Shown here in pieces: positions 32,443 through 42,820 of a DNA stretch of 64,000 bases. A program made the translations under genes and the position numbers. How positions within the stretch are numbered: position 1 is the stretch's first letter; each line of letters begins with the position of its first letter. Location of the stretch: assembly GCF_021730395.1 (NCBI RefSeq), contig NW_026463112.1:1-64000 (forward strand), given 5' to 3'. This DNA comes from Mercenaria mercenaria. Taxonomy: Eukaryota; Mollusca; Bivalvia; Venerida; Veneridae. The notes below the pieces were generated by a model that was given only the letters and a program-made list of their open reading frames with translations, had not been told where the DNA came from and did not search any database.

Positions 32443-35400
32443 CTAATGTTTTAAGAGGGCCTTTTTCACTTTAAGGGCCCATTTTGGCAGGTTCTGTCCT
32501 TCATAAGGCTTAAGCTTATCATGATGCACCAATCTTTCTTGGCCATTCTGGTTCAATTGTAGGACCAAATTGAACGCAGAACTCTTCTGCTTGCTTACAA
32601 AAGGCCCATCATAATTCTTTTCCAACTTTTGACTTATGCCCACTTTTCGCGTTTCGTGACGACACCAGACCAAATCTCCCTTTCGATAGTTATGGTAGTT
32701 TAACTTGGTATCATACAACTCTTTACTTCTTTTAGCACTCGCTTTCAGATACTTCCTTGCTACACTTTGGGCATGCAGCATTTGGCCTCTTATTTTTTCG
32801 ACATGGTCGCAGTATTTCGGTACTTGGCCATTCTGCTGGCTCTGTAGGTCATACACCAAATCTCCAGGCAGTCGCACTTCACGGCCTAAGCTTAACAAAT
32901 TTGGTGTTAACTTTGTGGATTCATGTGGGGTTGCCCTATACGCTCCAGCTAAACAACCGAGATGGACGTCCCATTCATCTTGTGTACCTGTCAAATAGGC
33001 TTTTATCATCTTCAGCATTGTCCTGTTAAATCTTTCGGTCTGGCCATTTCCGCGAGCATGCCTGGCACTTGTTCTGGTCTTTCTCACTTCAAATAATTTG
33101 CACAGCTCCTTAAACACTCTGCTTTCAAAGGAGGAACCCTGGTCACTGTGTATGGATAGAGGGGAGCCCCACCTTGCTACGAAGTCGTTGGCAATTCTTG
33201 AAGCACATTCTTCTGCAGATTGATTTGGCACTGGCAGGATTTCCACATACTTCGTGAAATGGTCTGTCATGACAAGGATAAATCGATTCCCGCGACATGT
33301 TATAGGGAATTGGCCTACATAATCCATCGCCAAAGTATCAGATGGTGCCCCACTTCTGAGGTGACCCAAAGGAGCTTTAGGTGTCTTGTGTGGGGGCTTA
33401 TCTGCTGCACATGTGTCACACCTTTTAATAAACAGGCTGATATCTTGTTTCATGTTGAACCAGTAGTAATGCTGCTTGGTCTTTTCTGCAGTCTTTTTGG
33501 TGCCTAAATGTCCAGAAAGAAGAGACGAATGCATCTGGTATAGAATTTCATCTTTAAGTTCTTTTGGGACCAATAGTTGTTTATGTTCACCAGTACCATT
33601 CTGCCGTATGAAAGTTCTGAAGAGTACACCATCAAGTAAATGCAGGTTTTCCCACTGGATCCAATAATGCCTTGTGGCTTGGCCTTCTTCTGACATTTCC
33701 TCACTAGATGGCCTGTTTCCTGACTTCATGGCAATCATCACTGGCTTGAGGTCTGGATCTCTCTCTTGCATAGAAGACATCTCACTGGGAGACTTGACAC
33801 TTAGCCAAGTATTGGAAGGCTCATCTTGTCGCCCCAGCTTTGAAGGTCCTGGTTTTTCTTTATCTTGAACTGTACGTGTCCTAGCCTGCTGGTCCTGTTT
33901 GTCTCCCTTTAACTCGAGCATCATGATTTCTGCCCTTCGGCGGCACTTTCTGCAGGGTCCACACTTCAAAGGCTCGCTAGTGTCTACATCATGGCATGTG
34001 CAGTCCTTTGGTGTCTCGCATCTTGAAAGTGCATCGCAATGACCCTGTTTGACTCCTGGCCTGTATTCAATAGAAAAATCATATGGGGCTAATATTTCTA
34101 ACCACCTAGCAATTTTACCATTTGGCTCTTTTAGGCTAAAGAGCCAAACTAATGCTTGATGGTCACTTCTCACTAAAAAGTGCCTGCCTAATAGGTACTG
34201 GCGAAAGTATTGAACAAAGAACACAACTGCCAACAATTCTTTCTCAGTTATGCAGTAGTTACGTTCTGATTTATTTAAGGCTCGACTAGCATATGAAATG
34301 ACTCTTTCTCTGTCATCCTGAATTTGACTGCATACCGCCCCAATTCCGACACCAGAAGCATCGACATCAAGGATAAAACCTCCCTTGTTTAGAGGATACC
34401 CCATGATATCGGGACTGACTAATGCCTTCTTTAAATCTTCAAAAGCCGCCTCGCACTCTTCTGTCCAGACAAATGGCTTGTCCTTCTTCGTCAATTCTAC
34501 CAGTGGTCTTGACCTTTTTGCAAAGTCCTTAACAAATTTTCGATAATAAGACCCTGTTGCGATGAACTGTTTAGCCTGTCTTGGGGTCTGTGGTCGAGGC
34601 CATTGTATGATTTTTGAAATATTAGTCGGGTCAGGCCGAATGCCATCCTTAGATACAACATGGCCCAGAAACACCACCTCTGTTTGGAGCAAGTTGCACT
34701 TTTCAGGCTTGAACTTGAGACCTGCAACCCTGATTCTTCCAAGTACCTCATCTACTCTTTGTAAGTGCTCGTCAAAAGTTGACCCAAACACGATAATATC
34801 GTCTATGTATACTAAACAGGTCACCCATTGAAGTCCCTGTAATGCAATTTCCATTGTGCGCTGAAAGGTACTAGCAGCATTGTTAAGGCCAAAAGGCATG
34901 CGGACCATTTCGTACTGCCCGAACTTACAAACAAAGGCGCTTTTTGGTATATCTTCTTTCTTCAGTGGTATTTGGAAGTAACCACTGGTCAGATCGAAAC
35001 TGCTAAAGTACTTAGCACCAGCTACAGCATCTAGACAGTCTTGCACTCTTGGCAATGGATAGCCATCAGGTTTCACAAGAAGGTTGACGCCGCGGTAATC
35101 CACACATGGCCTGACTGCTCCCGATTTCTTACGTACTAAGACAATTGCAGAAGCCCAGGGTGAGGTACTTTTTTGGATTACGCCTTTTTGCATTAACTCC
35201 TCAATAGCCTTTTTTTCTTCATCAGCATGAGCCAGAGGGACCCTGCGCGGTCTCTGTCTGACAGGAGGGGCGTCACCTGTATCAATGGTGTGTTCAGTGA
35301 GATGCGTAAGACCAAGATCCCATTCGTTTCTTGAAAATGTGTCTTGATATTTCACAAGCAGACCTGCTATGGCCTCCTTTCTCTCTCGGGTCATGCCAAT

Positions 35401-35841
35401 GGTTGACCTTTCATACAAAGCAGTCAGATGTTCTGGAACCTCCGTTTCTGTCGCCTTAGACTTTAGTTTGTCAGCAGTAACAGTATGGACCTTATTTACA
35501 GTGATGCGCCGCACCGACCCTTGGTTATCTTCTTCCCCTTCATGTTCCTGCCCTTGGACTATGCTTACCACCTTTTCAATCCTTTCCGCTTGACCTATCT
35601 CAGCATCTTGTTTTAAGACCATCTCTGAAGGGAATGGGTTCAAGACCCTGATCTTGCATGTGGCTACTCTATTAATATTAACCAGTGTGGTAGCCATCAT
35701 GAGCCGATACGTTTCCTTGAAGTGTTCAGTTGGTTCAACAATGTAATCTGCCCTCTTATCCCTGTCATCTGCTTCAAGACGTTCGACATAAACATCAACA
35801 ATCGCTTCAGAATTTGGTGGAATGTGGAAATCGTCTGCCAC
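32443..35841 (-). CDS. Gypsy pol: reverse transcriptase, RNase H, integrase
   Basis: A long frame of 1,132 codons. Reverse transcriptase blocks are present, including RMPFGLNNAASTFQ and the catalytic YIDDIIVF (about residue 345, near 34,805). RNase H follows with DVDASGVGIGAVCSQ and the block NYCITEKELLAVVFFVQYF. The integrase has an HHCC zinc site (HLGTKKTAEKTKQHYYWF... CDTCAADK) and a D,D-E core beginning MDYVGQFPITCRGNRF and SDQGSSFESRVF. The tail has no chromodomain that I can see. This is the replication and integration part of the element. Confidence 0.94.
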   Translation of the reverse strand: MADDFHIPPNSEAIVDVYVERLEADDRDKRADYIVEPTEHFKETYRLMMATTLVNINRVATCKIRVLNPFPSEMVLKQDAEIGQAERIEKVVSIVQGQEHEGEEDNQGSVRRITVNKVHTVTADKLKSKATETEVPEHLTALYERSTIGMTRERKEAIAGLLVKYQDTFSRNEWDLGLTHLTEHTIDTGDAPPVRQRPRRVPLAHADEEKKAIEELMQKGVIQKSTSPWASAIVLVRKKSGAVRPCVDYRGVNLLVKPDGYPLPRVQDCLDAVAGAKYFSSFDLTSGYFQIPLKKEDIPKSAFVCKFGQYEMVRMPFGLNNAASTFQRTMEIALQGLQWVTCLVYIDDIIVFGSTFDEHLQRVDEVLGRIRVAGLKFKPEKCNLLQTEVVFLGHVVSKDGIRPDPTNISKIIQWPRPQTPRQAKQFIATGSYYRKFVKDFAKRSRPLVELTKKDKPFVWTEECEAAFEDLKKALVSPDIMGYPLNKGGFILDVDASGVGIGAVCSQIQDDRERVISYASRALNKSERNYCITEKELLAVVFFVQYFRQYLLGRHFLVRSDHQALVWLFSLKEPNGKIARWLEILAPYDFSIEYRPGVKQGHCDALSRCETPKDCTCHDVDTSEPLKCGPCRKCRRRAEIMMLELKGDKQDQQARTRTVQDKEKPGPSKLGRQDEPSNTWLSVKSPSEMSSMQERDPDLKPVMIAMKSGNRPSSEEMSEEGQATRHYWIQWENLHLLDGVLFRTFIRQNGTGEHKQLLVPKELKDEILYQMHSSLLSGHLGTKKTAEKTKQHYYWFNMKQDISLFIKRCDTCAADKPPHKTPKAPLGHLRSGAPSDTLAMDYVGQFPITCRGNRFILVMTDHFTKYVEILPVPNQSAEECASRIANDFVARWGSPLSIHSDQGSSFESRVFKELCKLFEVRKTRTSARHARGNGQTERFNRTMLKMIKAYLTGTQDEWDVHLGCLAGAYRATPHESTKLTPNLLSLGREVRLPGDLVYDLQSQQNGQVPKYCDHVEKIRGQMLHAQSVARKYLKASAKRSKELYDTKLNYHNYRKGDLVWCRHETRKVGISQKLEKNYDGPFVSKQKSSAFNLVLQLNQNGQERLVHHDKLKPYEGQNLPKWALKVKKALLKH

Positions 35842-35849
35842 GGTGACCT

Positions 35850-36300
35850 TTCTCAGTCCAGAGTAATTGCCAACCTGGATGCATGGAATTTCATGACCAT
35901 CGAGAATGATCTTTCTTTACTCAAGAGGATATCTGCAGGTCCCATCTTTCCACCCATAAGGACATCATACCCTAACAAAGCATCGTCTTCTATTTCTGCC
36001 ACAATAGCATCACATTCAACATCTAATGGTCCCAATTTCAAGGCAAACTTTGCCTTACCTTATTCCATTATGGGTGTACCACCTGCCCCCTTCAAGCAAC
36101 CTGCCTTACTGAGCATTGGGCGAGCGCCTTCCCTAATCTTTCTATATACTCGTGCAGATATGATCGTTCTAGAGGCCCCTGTGTCTGTAGTGAACATCAC
36201 AGGTACATCCTCAACTGAACCTTTTACATATGCTCCATTACTGAGAGATCTTTTCTCCTGATTACCTAAAAGCGGATCATTCTCCTTCTTCATGTCAACT
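35850..36300 (-). pseudogene. Gypsy aspartic protease region (fossil part)
   Basis: Contains the retropepsin block VMFTTDTGASRTIISARVY with DTGA, followed by IMEGK-like and LGYDVLMG segments that match the flap and ILG-type end of Gypsy proteases. It lies between gag and pol as the family requires. Confidence 0.8.
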
Positions 36301-36339
36301 TTATCAATCCCCTCCCCTTTTACGTCAGTGGGTTGGCCC

Positions 36340-37980
36340 TCTTTCTCTAGTTGGACCTCCCTCTGGCCACAAGGGCTGGTCCATTGAAGTTTAAAGGACT
36401 GGTCTGTTCTTCTGTGTTCTGGTTACTAGCTTGTCCATATTTGTGTTCTGGTCTCTGTACCCTAAACCCTTTGGGCTTCGGGCATTCCCTAGCATAATGA
36501 CCGGTTTCGTGGCAGTTAAAGCACTCACTACTCCGTTTCTGGGCTCTGGCTTCACTGAACCTAGTATTGTTTCGGGCCGACTGTGTCTGAGACTTTTCAA
36601 GCTTTTCTAGTCTTTGTAGAAGCTGTTGAATAATAGCTGTCTGACTATCTTGAACATCTGTAGGTTTTGTGTCATGGTTTCTTTTCTGTTCTGGAACTTT
36701 CTTAATATCTTTAAAGTGTTCTCTGCTTACTCTCGCATGGCTATAGCCTTCAATGATACTTTCATCAGTTGTAACAGCACATTCTGCAACTGCTCTTCTT
36801 GTACCTTTTCTATTTCTTCTGTCGTAATCGCTCTTAGGGGTATTTCTTGTTTGTATAAAGTTGACAACATGTAACACAGCTTCATCTATATTGTTCGGCT
36901 CCTTATGGTACTCAACTTCAAACCTAACTTCATCATCATATAAGCCATCGAGAAAACGCCTTGTCAAATCTTCATCTCTTGTTCTTTGATCACGAAACCC
37001 ATGGGCCTTATCGTAAAGTCTCTTGAGATCAGCTGCAAACTCTTCTGCTGTTTCGCCTGGTTTCTGCATTCGTCTGCTGAACTTGGCAGCAAATGCCCTA
37101 GAGGTCTCAATGACCCTATACCTGCTGTTCATTTCAGAAACTAAAGTATCATAGTTGTGTAACACAGCTGGCCTCAACTGTGCAAACACAAACTGAGCTG
37201 CTTGACCCTCAAGTCTAGGGAGTAGCTGGTCTAATCTATCTTCTGTGCTCCACCCATACCTAGTAGCAATTGCCTCAAATCTTGAGTGCCAAACAGTCCA
37301 GTCTTCCTTCCCAGTAAATGAAGGTATCTTGACATCAGTTCTAGAGCGTATTAACGGCCTAAAACCCAGCTCATACGTCGGAGAATTCATCGTGCTGATA
37401 CTGTACTGGGGCTGACCAACGACTTGGCCTTGATATTATCTAAATGGATTATATCTCGTGGCCTCATCAGTAGGTACCTGCCTGTTGTTGCTCTGAGACA
37501 TGTTATAATATGCATGCTCATCAGCTACTGTATAACCATGTCCCCTACCATAGTTGCCATAGCTGACTGGTTGTCTCTCATATTCTGCAGGAGGTTGACG
37601 CTGAGTTTGCGCCGCAGGTGAGTTTGACTGATGGACGCTACGCTCCTTACTGTGACCCTCCTTCAGTGTGTGTAACTCTTTAACAACATCTTTAAGTATC
37701 CCTGCCATACTATGTACAGCCTGACCTATATCCTGTAGTGGACTATCACCCTGTTCATGACTGTTTTGAAACTGAAAAGATGTGTTAACAGCAGCATTTT
37801 CTACAGATACCCTATACTGATCTGCTACCGTATCAGCATTGCTAGCCGAAGAGTGTTGAGATGTAAAGGATGTTGGTGAACAAGCCGATCGAGGGAGGTG
37901 GAGTGTAACTTCGTCATCAACTTCATGTACAGTGACGCTCTCCGTATTGAAGATTGGTCTCTCATCATTAGACATTTTAG
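36340..37980 (-). pseudogene. Gypsy gag region (fossil part)
   Basis: The main block starts MNSPTYELGFRP and carries the gag capsid-like signature PSFTGKEDWTVWHSRFEAIA, a retrotransposon-gag core (FVFAQLRPAVLHNYDTLV, then GETAEEFAADLKRLYDKAHG) and one CCHC knuckle (CFNCHETGHYAREC). Upstream sequence to 37,975 has a Ser/Gln-rich N-terminal extension with a coiled coil and no cysteine motif. It forms the particle in intact relatives. Confidence 0.85.
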
Positions 37981-38044
37981 ACGCAGATTCGTATCACTAG
38001 ATCCGAAAGAAAATTAAGGATCCCACTTCTGAAACCAAAAATAG

Positions 38045-39381
38045 TGTTACGCTATGGCCGATGTAGTTTCTGTGTAAACTTCAATTGATGGAATCTATTT
38101 CTATGATTATGCTGACTCGGTATGATGCAATTGGCAGATAGTTGTAGCCTGATTATAAGTGTTGCACCATGGCTGAAGTGTAAGCCCTTTGGGAAACTTA
38201 TATAGACAATTCTTCTATAAGTATGTTAAACAACTGGAGGTACTATTAGGCTGGCCGGTTTTCTTGCACTTAACTACAGAAATTATCAACTCCTTTGACA
38301 ATTAAACTATAGTTTATTGAAGTAAGAATTTCAACAGAAACAGTTCATGTTCAGCAACAATCATCATTTAATAAAACTCACACAATAATTCTGTAAATAA
38401 TTCACAGTTCTCAAGAATAGTGTGATAATATGGTATTTTTACTTATAAGGTCTATTATTCATAAAAGATAATAATCAAGCCCAGCCTCTGATAATTTTGA
38501 TAGCTGTCAGTAAGCTTCTAATACACAACTCAGATCAACAGTTAAAATTTAAAGTTGATCCAATGAAAAATAGCAGTTTTATTCAGCTAAGAGTTCAAAA
38601 TGCTTATCAAAAGTTAAAATATTAAAATACTGCAGGTAAAAAACACACCAAGTATGACTATCTTTGTATAAAATTTGCTAGACTTCTTTAAATATTTCTT
38701 TAAAATTATCTGACTATAACAGCCACCCAAGGCCAGAGATTTAAGATTGTGAACCCTGAAAACAGGCAGAGTGGGGTATTTATACCTCCCAGACTTCACA
38801 AAAATAGTTGTGGAAGTGCACACACAAAAATGTGAGGATATGTGAACTCCACACAAATAAATGTGAACCCAGCTTCACACTAAAAACTGTGGGGTTGTGG
38901 AAGCTGTGAACTTAGACTGTAAGGAAACTATAGCCAATATTTCTATTAAAACATTAAAGATCATAAATAAAATTAGTATGAAAAGAAAGAAAAATGAATA
39001 ATCTAAAAGATTATAACCTCAAATTTCCTTTTAAGGGAGTTTCTAGGAAGCATATTTGCTTTAAAGTTAAATGACATTTCTATCTACAGTAGAGTAAACA
39101 AAGTCTCCAGGCAGCAGTTGCTAAGCAACTACCCACAGTGCATTGCAAGAACAACAACAACAGTATGTCTGCAAAACCAGGAAGTCAGCTGTTTCTAGTG
39201 ATTTAACAAAAAATACTACTTTAATAAATTAATAAAGTAGGTGAGGCTGGGCTAAATCAACAGTTTCAAGATCAAACTAGATAAATAATTACTTAAAGTA
39301 GTCTGAAACCTTATAATAAAATTACAGTTAAGCTTAAAGTCCCAATGAGTAAAGTAGGTCACAATACCCTGAAGTATTACA
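38045..39381 (-). repeat. Gypsy 5' LTR
   Basis: Upstream LTR relative to transcription; holds the promoter in this family. About nine single-base differences from the 3' LTR and no length difference. Confidence 0.96.
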
Positions 39382-39385
39382 ATAT

Positions 39386-39493
39386 TTAGACACACAGATG
39401 AGCCATTCACGGCGAAACTAGTTTGTGACTTTTATATTAAAATTTAAGAACAACTAAGCGAGCGTGTGAAGTCATTTTATAATTTTACGATAT
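39386..39493 (+). repeat. Penelope-like terminal repeat, right arm, outer half
   Basis: Reverse complement of 26,863-26,970, continuing the arm that was cut by the Gypsy element at 28,810. Confidence 0.82.
39389..39429 (+). ncRNA. Hammerhead ribozyme motif, right arm
   Basis: Order on the plus strand: GACACA (stem I), CAGATGA (core, canonical CTGATGA with one change), GCC-ATTCAC-GGC (perfect 3 bp stem II with 6 nt loop), GAAA (core), CTAGTT, TGTGAC (stem I). ACTAGT is self-complementary, so stem III would form between two molecules, as in the dimeric hammerheads reported for Penelope-like elements. The expected cut is after the GTT at 39,423. The core change probably reduces or abolishes activity in this copy. 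Left and right copies have complementary defects, so the ancestor can be read as canonical. Confidence 0.68.
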
Positions 39494-40099
39494 TTTGTTC
39501 CCGTTCCGGGTTGTTTTTTGTTCGTTATATATATTGGACTTGAACAGTTCCATCAATCAGTTTGTAAAACTAATCAATAATTCAAACACAGTTAACATTA
39601 TGATGTACAGTACATTAGTAATAGTTTATTCATCTATAAAGGTAGGCTCTCACAAGCCGGTTTCCTTCACAAGGGACTTGGTATCATTTAGATTATCGCA
39701 ATGTTTACTTTGCATCCTAAACAATCAGATATTCTTTTTCTTACAACTACATTCGACTTAGATAAACTTTTGTTTTCGTTATTGCTTCCGTTTTGCTTAG
39801 GTTATTGTGACGGTGTAAACATGTTATTTAACATTACTGTGTTTATTTAAATGTACTTTACTTATTACGTAGTCTTGTAAATAAAATGTAGCCGCTTTGT
39901 ACGTTTGTTATTATACTGCTGTTGTTTCCCTCTATTGAGGGACATACGTATTTTTTAAATAAATCTTGAAGTCAAATAATAAAAAAGCATTGTAAAAACT
40001 CTAGCTGCTAGGTTTTCTACTCAGTTAAAACTTAAATGAAACCATGTTAGAATGCTTACCTTTTTATAACCTTAAGGTTTTGTTTGAAAACCGAGTCAT
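39494..40099. other. Intergenic, nothing recognised
   Basis: AT-rich DNA right of the Penelope-like repeat. An 88-codon frame (39,495-39,761) has no domain. Confidence 0.35.
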
Positions 40100-40900
40100 A
40101 AACACTAAGTCACTGGGTTCAAAAACCGTATTATCATGAATCAAAACATGTACACAAGGTCAGATAATAGAAAATCTCTGCTAACACTTTTGACATTTTT
40201 GTAGATCAACATAAAAAGAAGTCACAGTGTTTTTAAACTTTTTGAAACCTGTCGTTTTCTCTGCAGATCATTTCACTCCACTTCAAACAAAATGGATAAT
40301 ATGGGAAAAAAGAAAACTAATTAAATATGACTTATCATAGAAAATCGTGTCAATATTCCAGAGGCAACCTTTTAACAGGACGAACATGGATTTGGCTGGG
40401 TTATATAGAATCACAAACTAGGTGATCACTAGGTCAAATTATAAATACCTTTGCTAACACTCTTGAGGATATATATTACTTAGAATATTTCTCATGTTGA
40501 AATCTGGACTAAGTTTACGACTTGTTACCCTGTGGTCACAAACTAAGTCATTAGGTCAAATCATAGAAATTCCTTATTTAAATAGGTACATAATGAAATT
40601 TTGTCAGATGTTTTTCTTTAATTAATCTAAGTCAAATTTGACACTTGGTCATCTTGCGTCAACAACTAGTTCGCTAGGTAGCATTCTTACAAAGACTGTG
40701 TTAAAACCATTAATGTAGCATGTTTAACCAGTTTAATTAAATCTGATAAAAGTTAGGTGACGTTGAAGATGGTTCATCTAAGGTCAGGAAATAGATCATC
40801 ACTTAAGAGACCATATTCATAAAACCTGGTCTGATTGTTTGTTTATTAGATATGGGTTATATTTGAAACTTGGACATCAGAGATCAAAAATTTGACGTTT
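40100..40900. repeat. Degenerate ~125 bp tandem repeat
   Basis: Anchors of the form ggtcacaaactaagtcattaggtcaaat recur near 40,410, 40,537, 40,657, 40,782 and weakly at 40,115 and 40,876, with spacing of about 120-130 bp. Heavily diverged, non-coding. Confidence 0.55.
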
Positions 40901-41258
40901 GAATATCGAGGTGAAGTTCGCCTAGATATGAATATATACTAGATTTTGTTGACGTACGGGTGAATTATAATACTCGTACTATGATAGAGTACAGTGAAGG
41001 TAAAACTATACATTCATCTTCAAGCCCTAACTTAAATGCAAAAACACAATATGTTATTTATGAAAATGAACAAATTCGAATGTGTCAATACCAGCCAGTC
41101 AACCGTGACTGATTATTCCACAAGTTCTTTTCACTTTCACAAAATCTTCAGTAATGTATTATTTCTTATTTTGTATGGTTTAATGTATTGCGTTCTATTG
41201 TTTTAAGACTAATAAAAATATATATAATCAGTTCGATGTTTCGTTTTCGTTTTTTATT
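40901..41258. other. Intergenic, nothing recognised
   Basis: AT-rich spacer between two repeat blocks; nothing identified. Confidence 0.35.
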
Positions 41259-42820
41259 AGCTCACCAAAGCCAAAGGCTCAGGGTGAGCTAAATAGGATC
41301 AGTCACCGTCCGGCGTCCGTCCGTAAACTTTTACTCTAAGTGACATCTCCTCATAAACCGCTAAGCCAATTTCATCCAAACTTCACATGAATGTTTCATG
41401 GGTGAAGCTCTACAAAAATTATTCAAAGAATTGAATTCCATGTAGAACTCTGGTTGCCATGGCAACCGAAACGAAAAGCTTTAAAAATCTTCTCCTCCAA
41501 TACCAGAAGCTCTAGAGCTTAGATATTTGGTGGGAAGCATTGTTTAGTGGATCTCTAGCAAGTTTATTCAAATCATGACCCCGAGGTCAAAATTGACCCC
41601 GTCCCAGGGGTCACTTGATTTTACATAGGAAAATCTTAAAAAATCTTCTTCTCAAAAACCAGAAGTCCTAGAGCTTAGATATTTGACATGCAGCATTGCC
41701 GAATGGACCTCTATTAAGTTTATTCAAATCATGACCTCGGGGTTAAAATTGACCCCGCCCCAGGGGTCACATGATTTTACATAGGGAAATCTTCAAAAAT
41801 TTTCAAAACAAACCCACGAGGCCTAAAGCTTAGATATCTGACATGTAGCATTGCCTAGCAGACCTTATAAAATTTGTTCAAATCATGACTTCCGGGGTCA
41901 AAATTGACCCCACCCCAGGGGTCATTTTATTTTACATAGAAACTCTTCAAAACTTTTTCAAAAAATAAACCTGAAGGCCTAGAGCTTAGATAATTCACGT
42001 GTAGCATTGCCTAGTAGACCTCTACAAAATTTGTTTAAATCATGACCCCTGGGATCAAAATTGACCCCGCCTCAGCGGTCACTTTATTTTACATAGAAAA
42101 TTCTTCAAATATTTTCTAAAAATAAACCAGAAGGCCTAGATCTTATATATTTCACATGTAGCATTGCCTTGGAGACTTCTACAAAATTTATTCAAATCAT
42201 GACCCCCGTGGTCAAATTGACTCCGCCCCAGGGGTCACTTGATTTTACATAGTAACATCTTCAAAAATTTTCTAAAAAAAAACAACAGAAGGCCTAGATC
42301 TTAGATATTTGACATGTAGCATTGCCTAGTAGATTTCTACAAAATTTGTTCAAGTCATGACCCCCAGGGTCAAATTGACCCCGCCCCATGGGGTTACTTG
42401 ATTGTACATAGAAAAGTCTTCAAAATTTTCTAAAAAGAAACAGAAGGCCTAGAGCTTAGATATTTGACATGTAGCATTGCCTAGTGAACCTTGAGTTGTT
42501 CAAATCTTGAACCCCCAGGGTCAAATTGACCCAGCCCGGGGTTACTTGATTGTACATAGGGAAATATTCATAAATTTGCTAAAAATAAACCAGAAAGCCT
42601 AGATCTTAGATGTTTGACATGTAACATTGCCTAGTAGACTTCTACAAACTTTTTTCAAATCATGACCCTCGGGATAAAATTGGCCCCGCCACAGGGGTTA
42701 CTTGATTGTACATCGGAAAATCTTCCCAAAAAATTTCAAAAAATCATCAGTTTGACATTTGAAACATGTAGCTCATATTACTCTGGTGAGCGATCCAGGG
42801 TCATCATGACCCTCTTGTTA
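41259..42820. repeat. Repeat element with AGCTCACC ends and eight ~155 bp monomers
   Basis: The left end is a small hairpin (agctcaccaaagcc...ggctcagggtgagct); the right end reads agctcatattactctggtgag then ccctcttg. Between them the anchor gatatttgacatgtagcattgcc recurs near 41,520, 41,680, 41,833, 41,989, 42,146, 42,303, 42,459 and 42,609, period 150-158 bp. Each unit carries gaccccgccccaggggtcac, itself partly palindromic. Non-coding, non-autonomous; the same layout as the 10.8-12.2 kb element but unrelated sequence. Confidence 0.85.

Larger units (their letters stand above)
28811..39381 (-). mobile_element. Ty3/Gypsy LTR retrotransposon, nearly whole and young
   Basis: Two 1,337 bp direct repeats (28,811-30,147 and 38,045-39,381) frame 7.9 kb. 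The LTR reads TGTAATACTTC...GCGTAACA on the minus strand, with TG/CA ends. The 4 bp atat flanks both sides (28,807-28,810 and 39,382-39,385). The LTRs differ at about nine positions by eye (about 99.3% identity), so insertion is recent. Next to the 5' LTR, TGGTTTCAGAAGTGGG is a probable primer-binding site (tRNA not assigned); a polypurine tract AGAGGGGGATAA (minus) abuts the 3' LTR near 30,148-30,160. Parts in order: gag with a CCHC knuckle, aspartic protease, reverse transcriptase, RNase H, integrase, and an extra third ORF. It looks almost whole, with perhaps three or four interruptions, some of which might be natural frame junctions. It is inserted into a Penelope-like terminal repeat. Confidence 0.96.
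26863..39493 (+). mobile_element. Penelope-like element relic, split by a Gypsy insertion
   Basis: A 215 bp sequence at 26,863-27,077 recurs in inverted orientation at 28,703-28,810 continuing at 39,386-39,493. Rejoining across the Gypsy element (28,811-39,381) and its 4 bp duplication gives a colinear second arm of the same length. Between the arms is a GIY-YIG domain remnant of Penelope type. Each arm holds a hammerhead ribozyme motif. Terminal repeats in direct or inverted order with hammerhead motifs are a known trait of Penelope-like retroelements. Without the Gypsy insert the locus is about 2 kb and lacks the reverse transcriptase, so it is 5'-truncated and dead. Confidence 0.78.
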
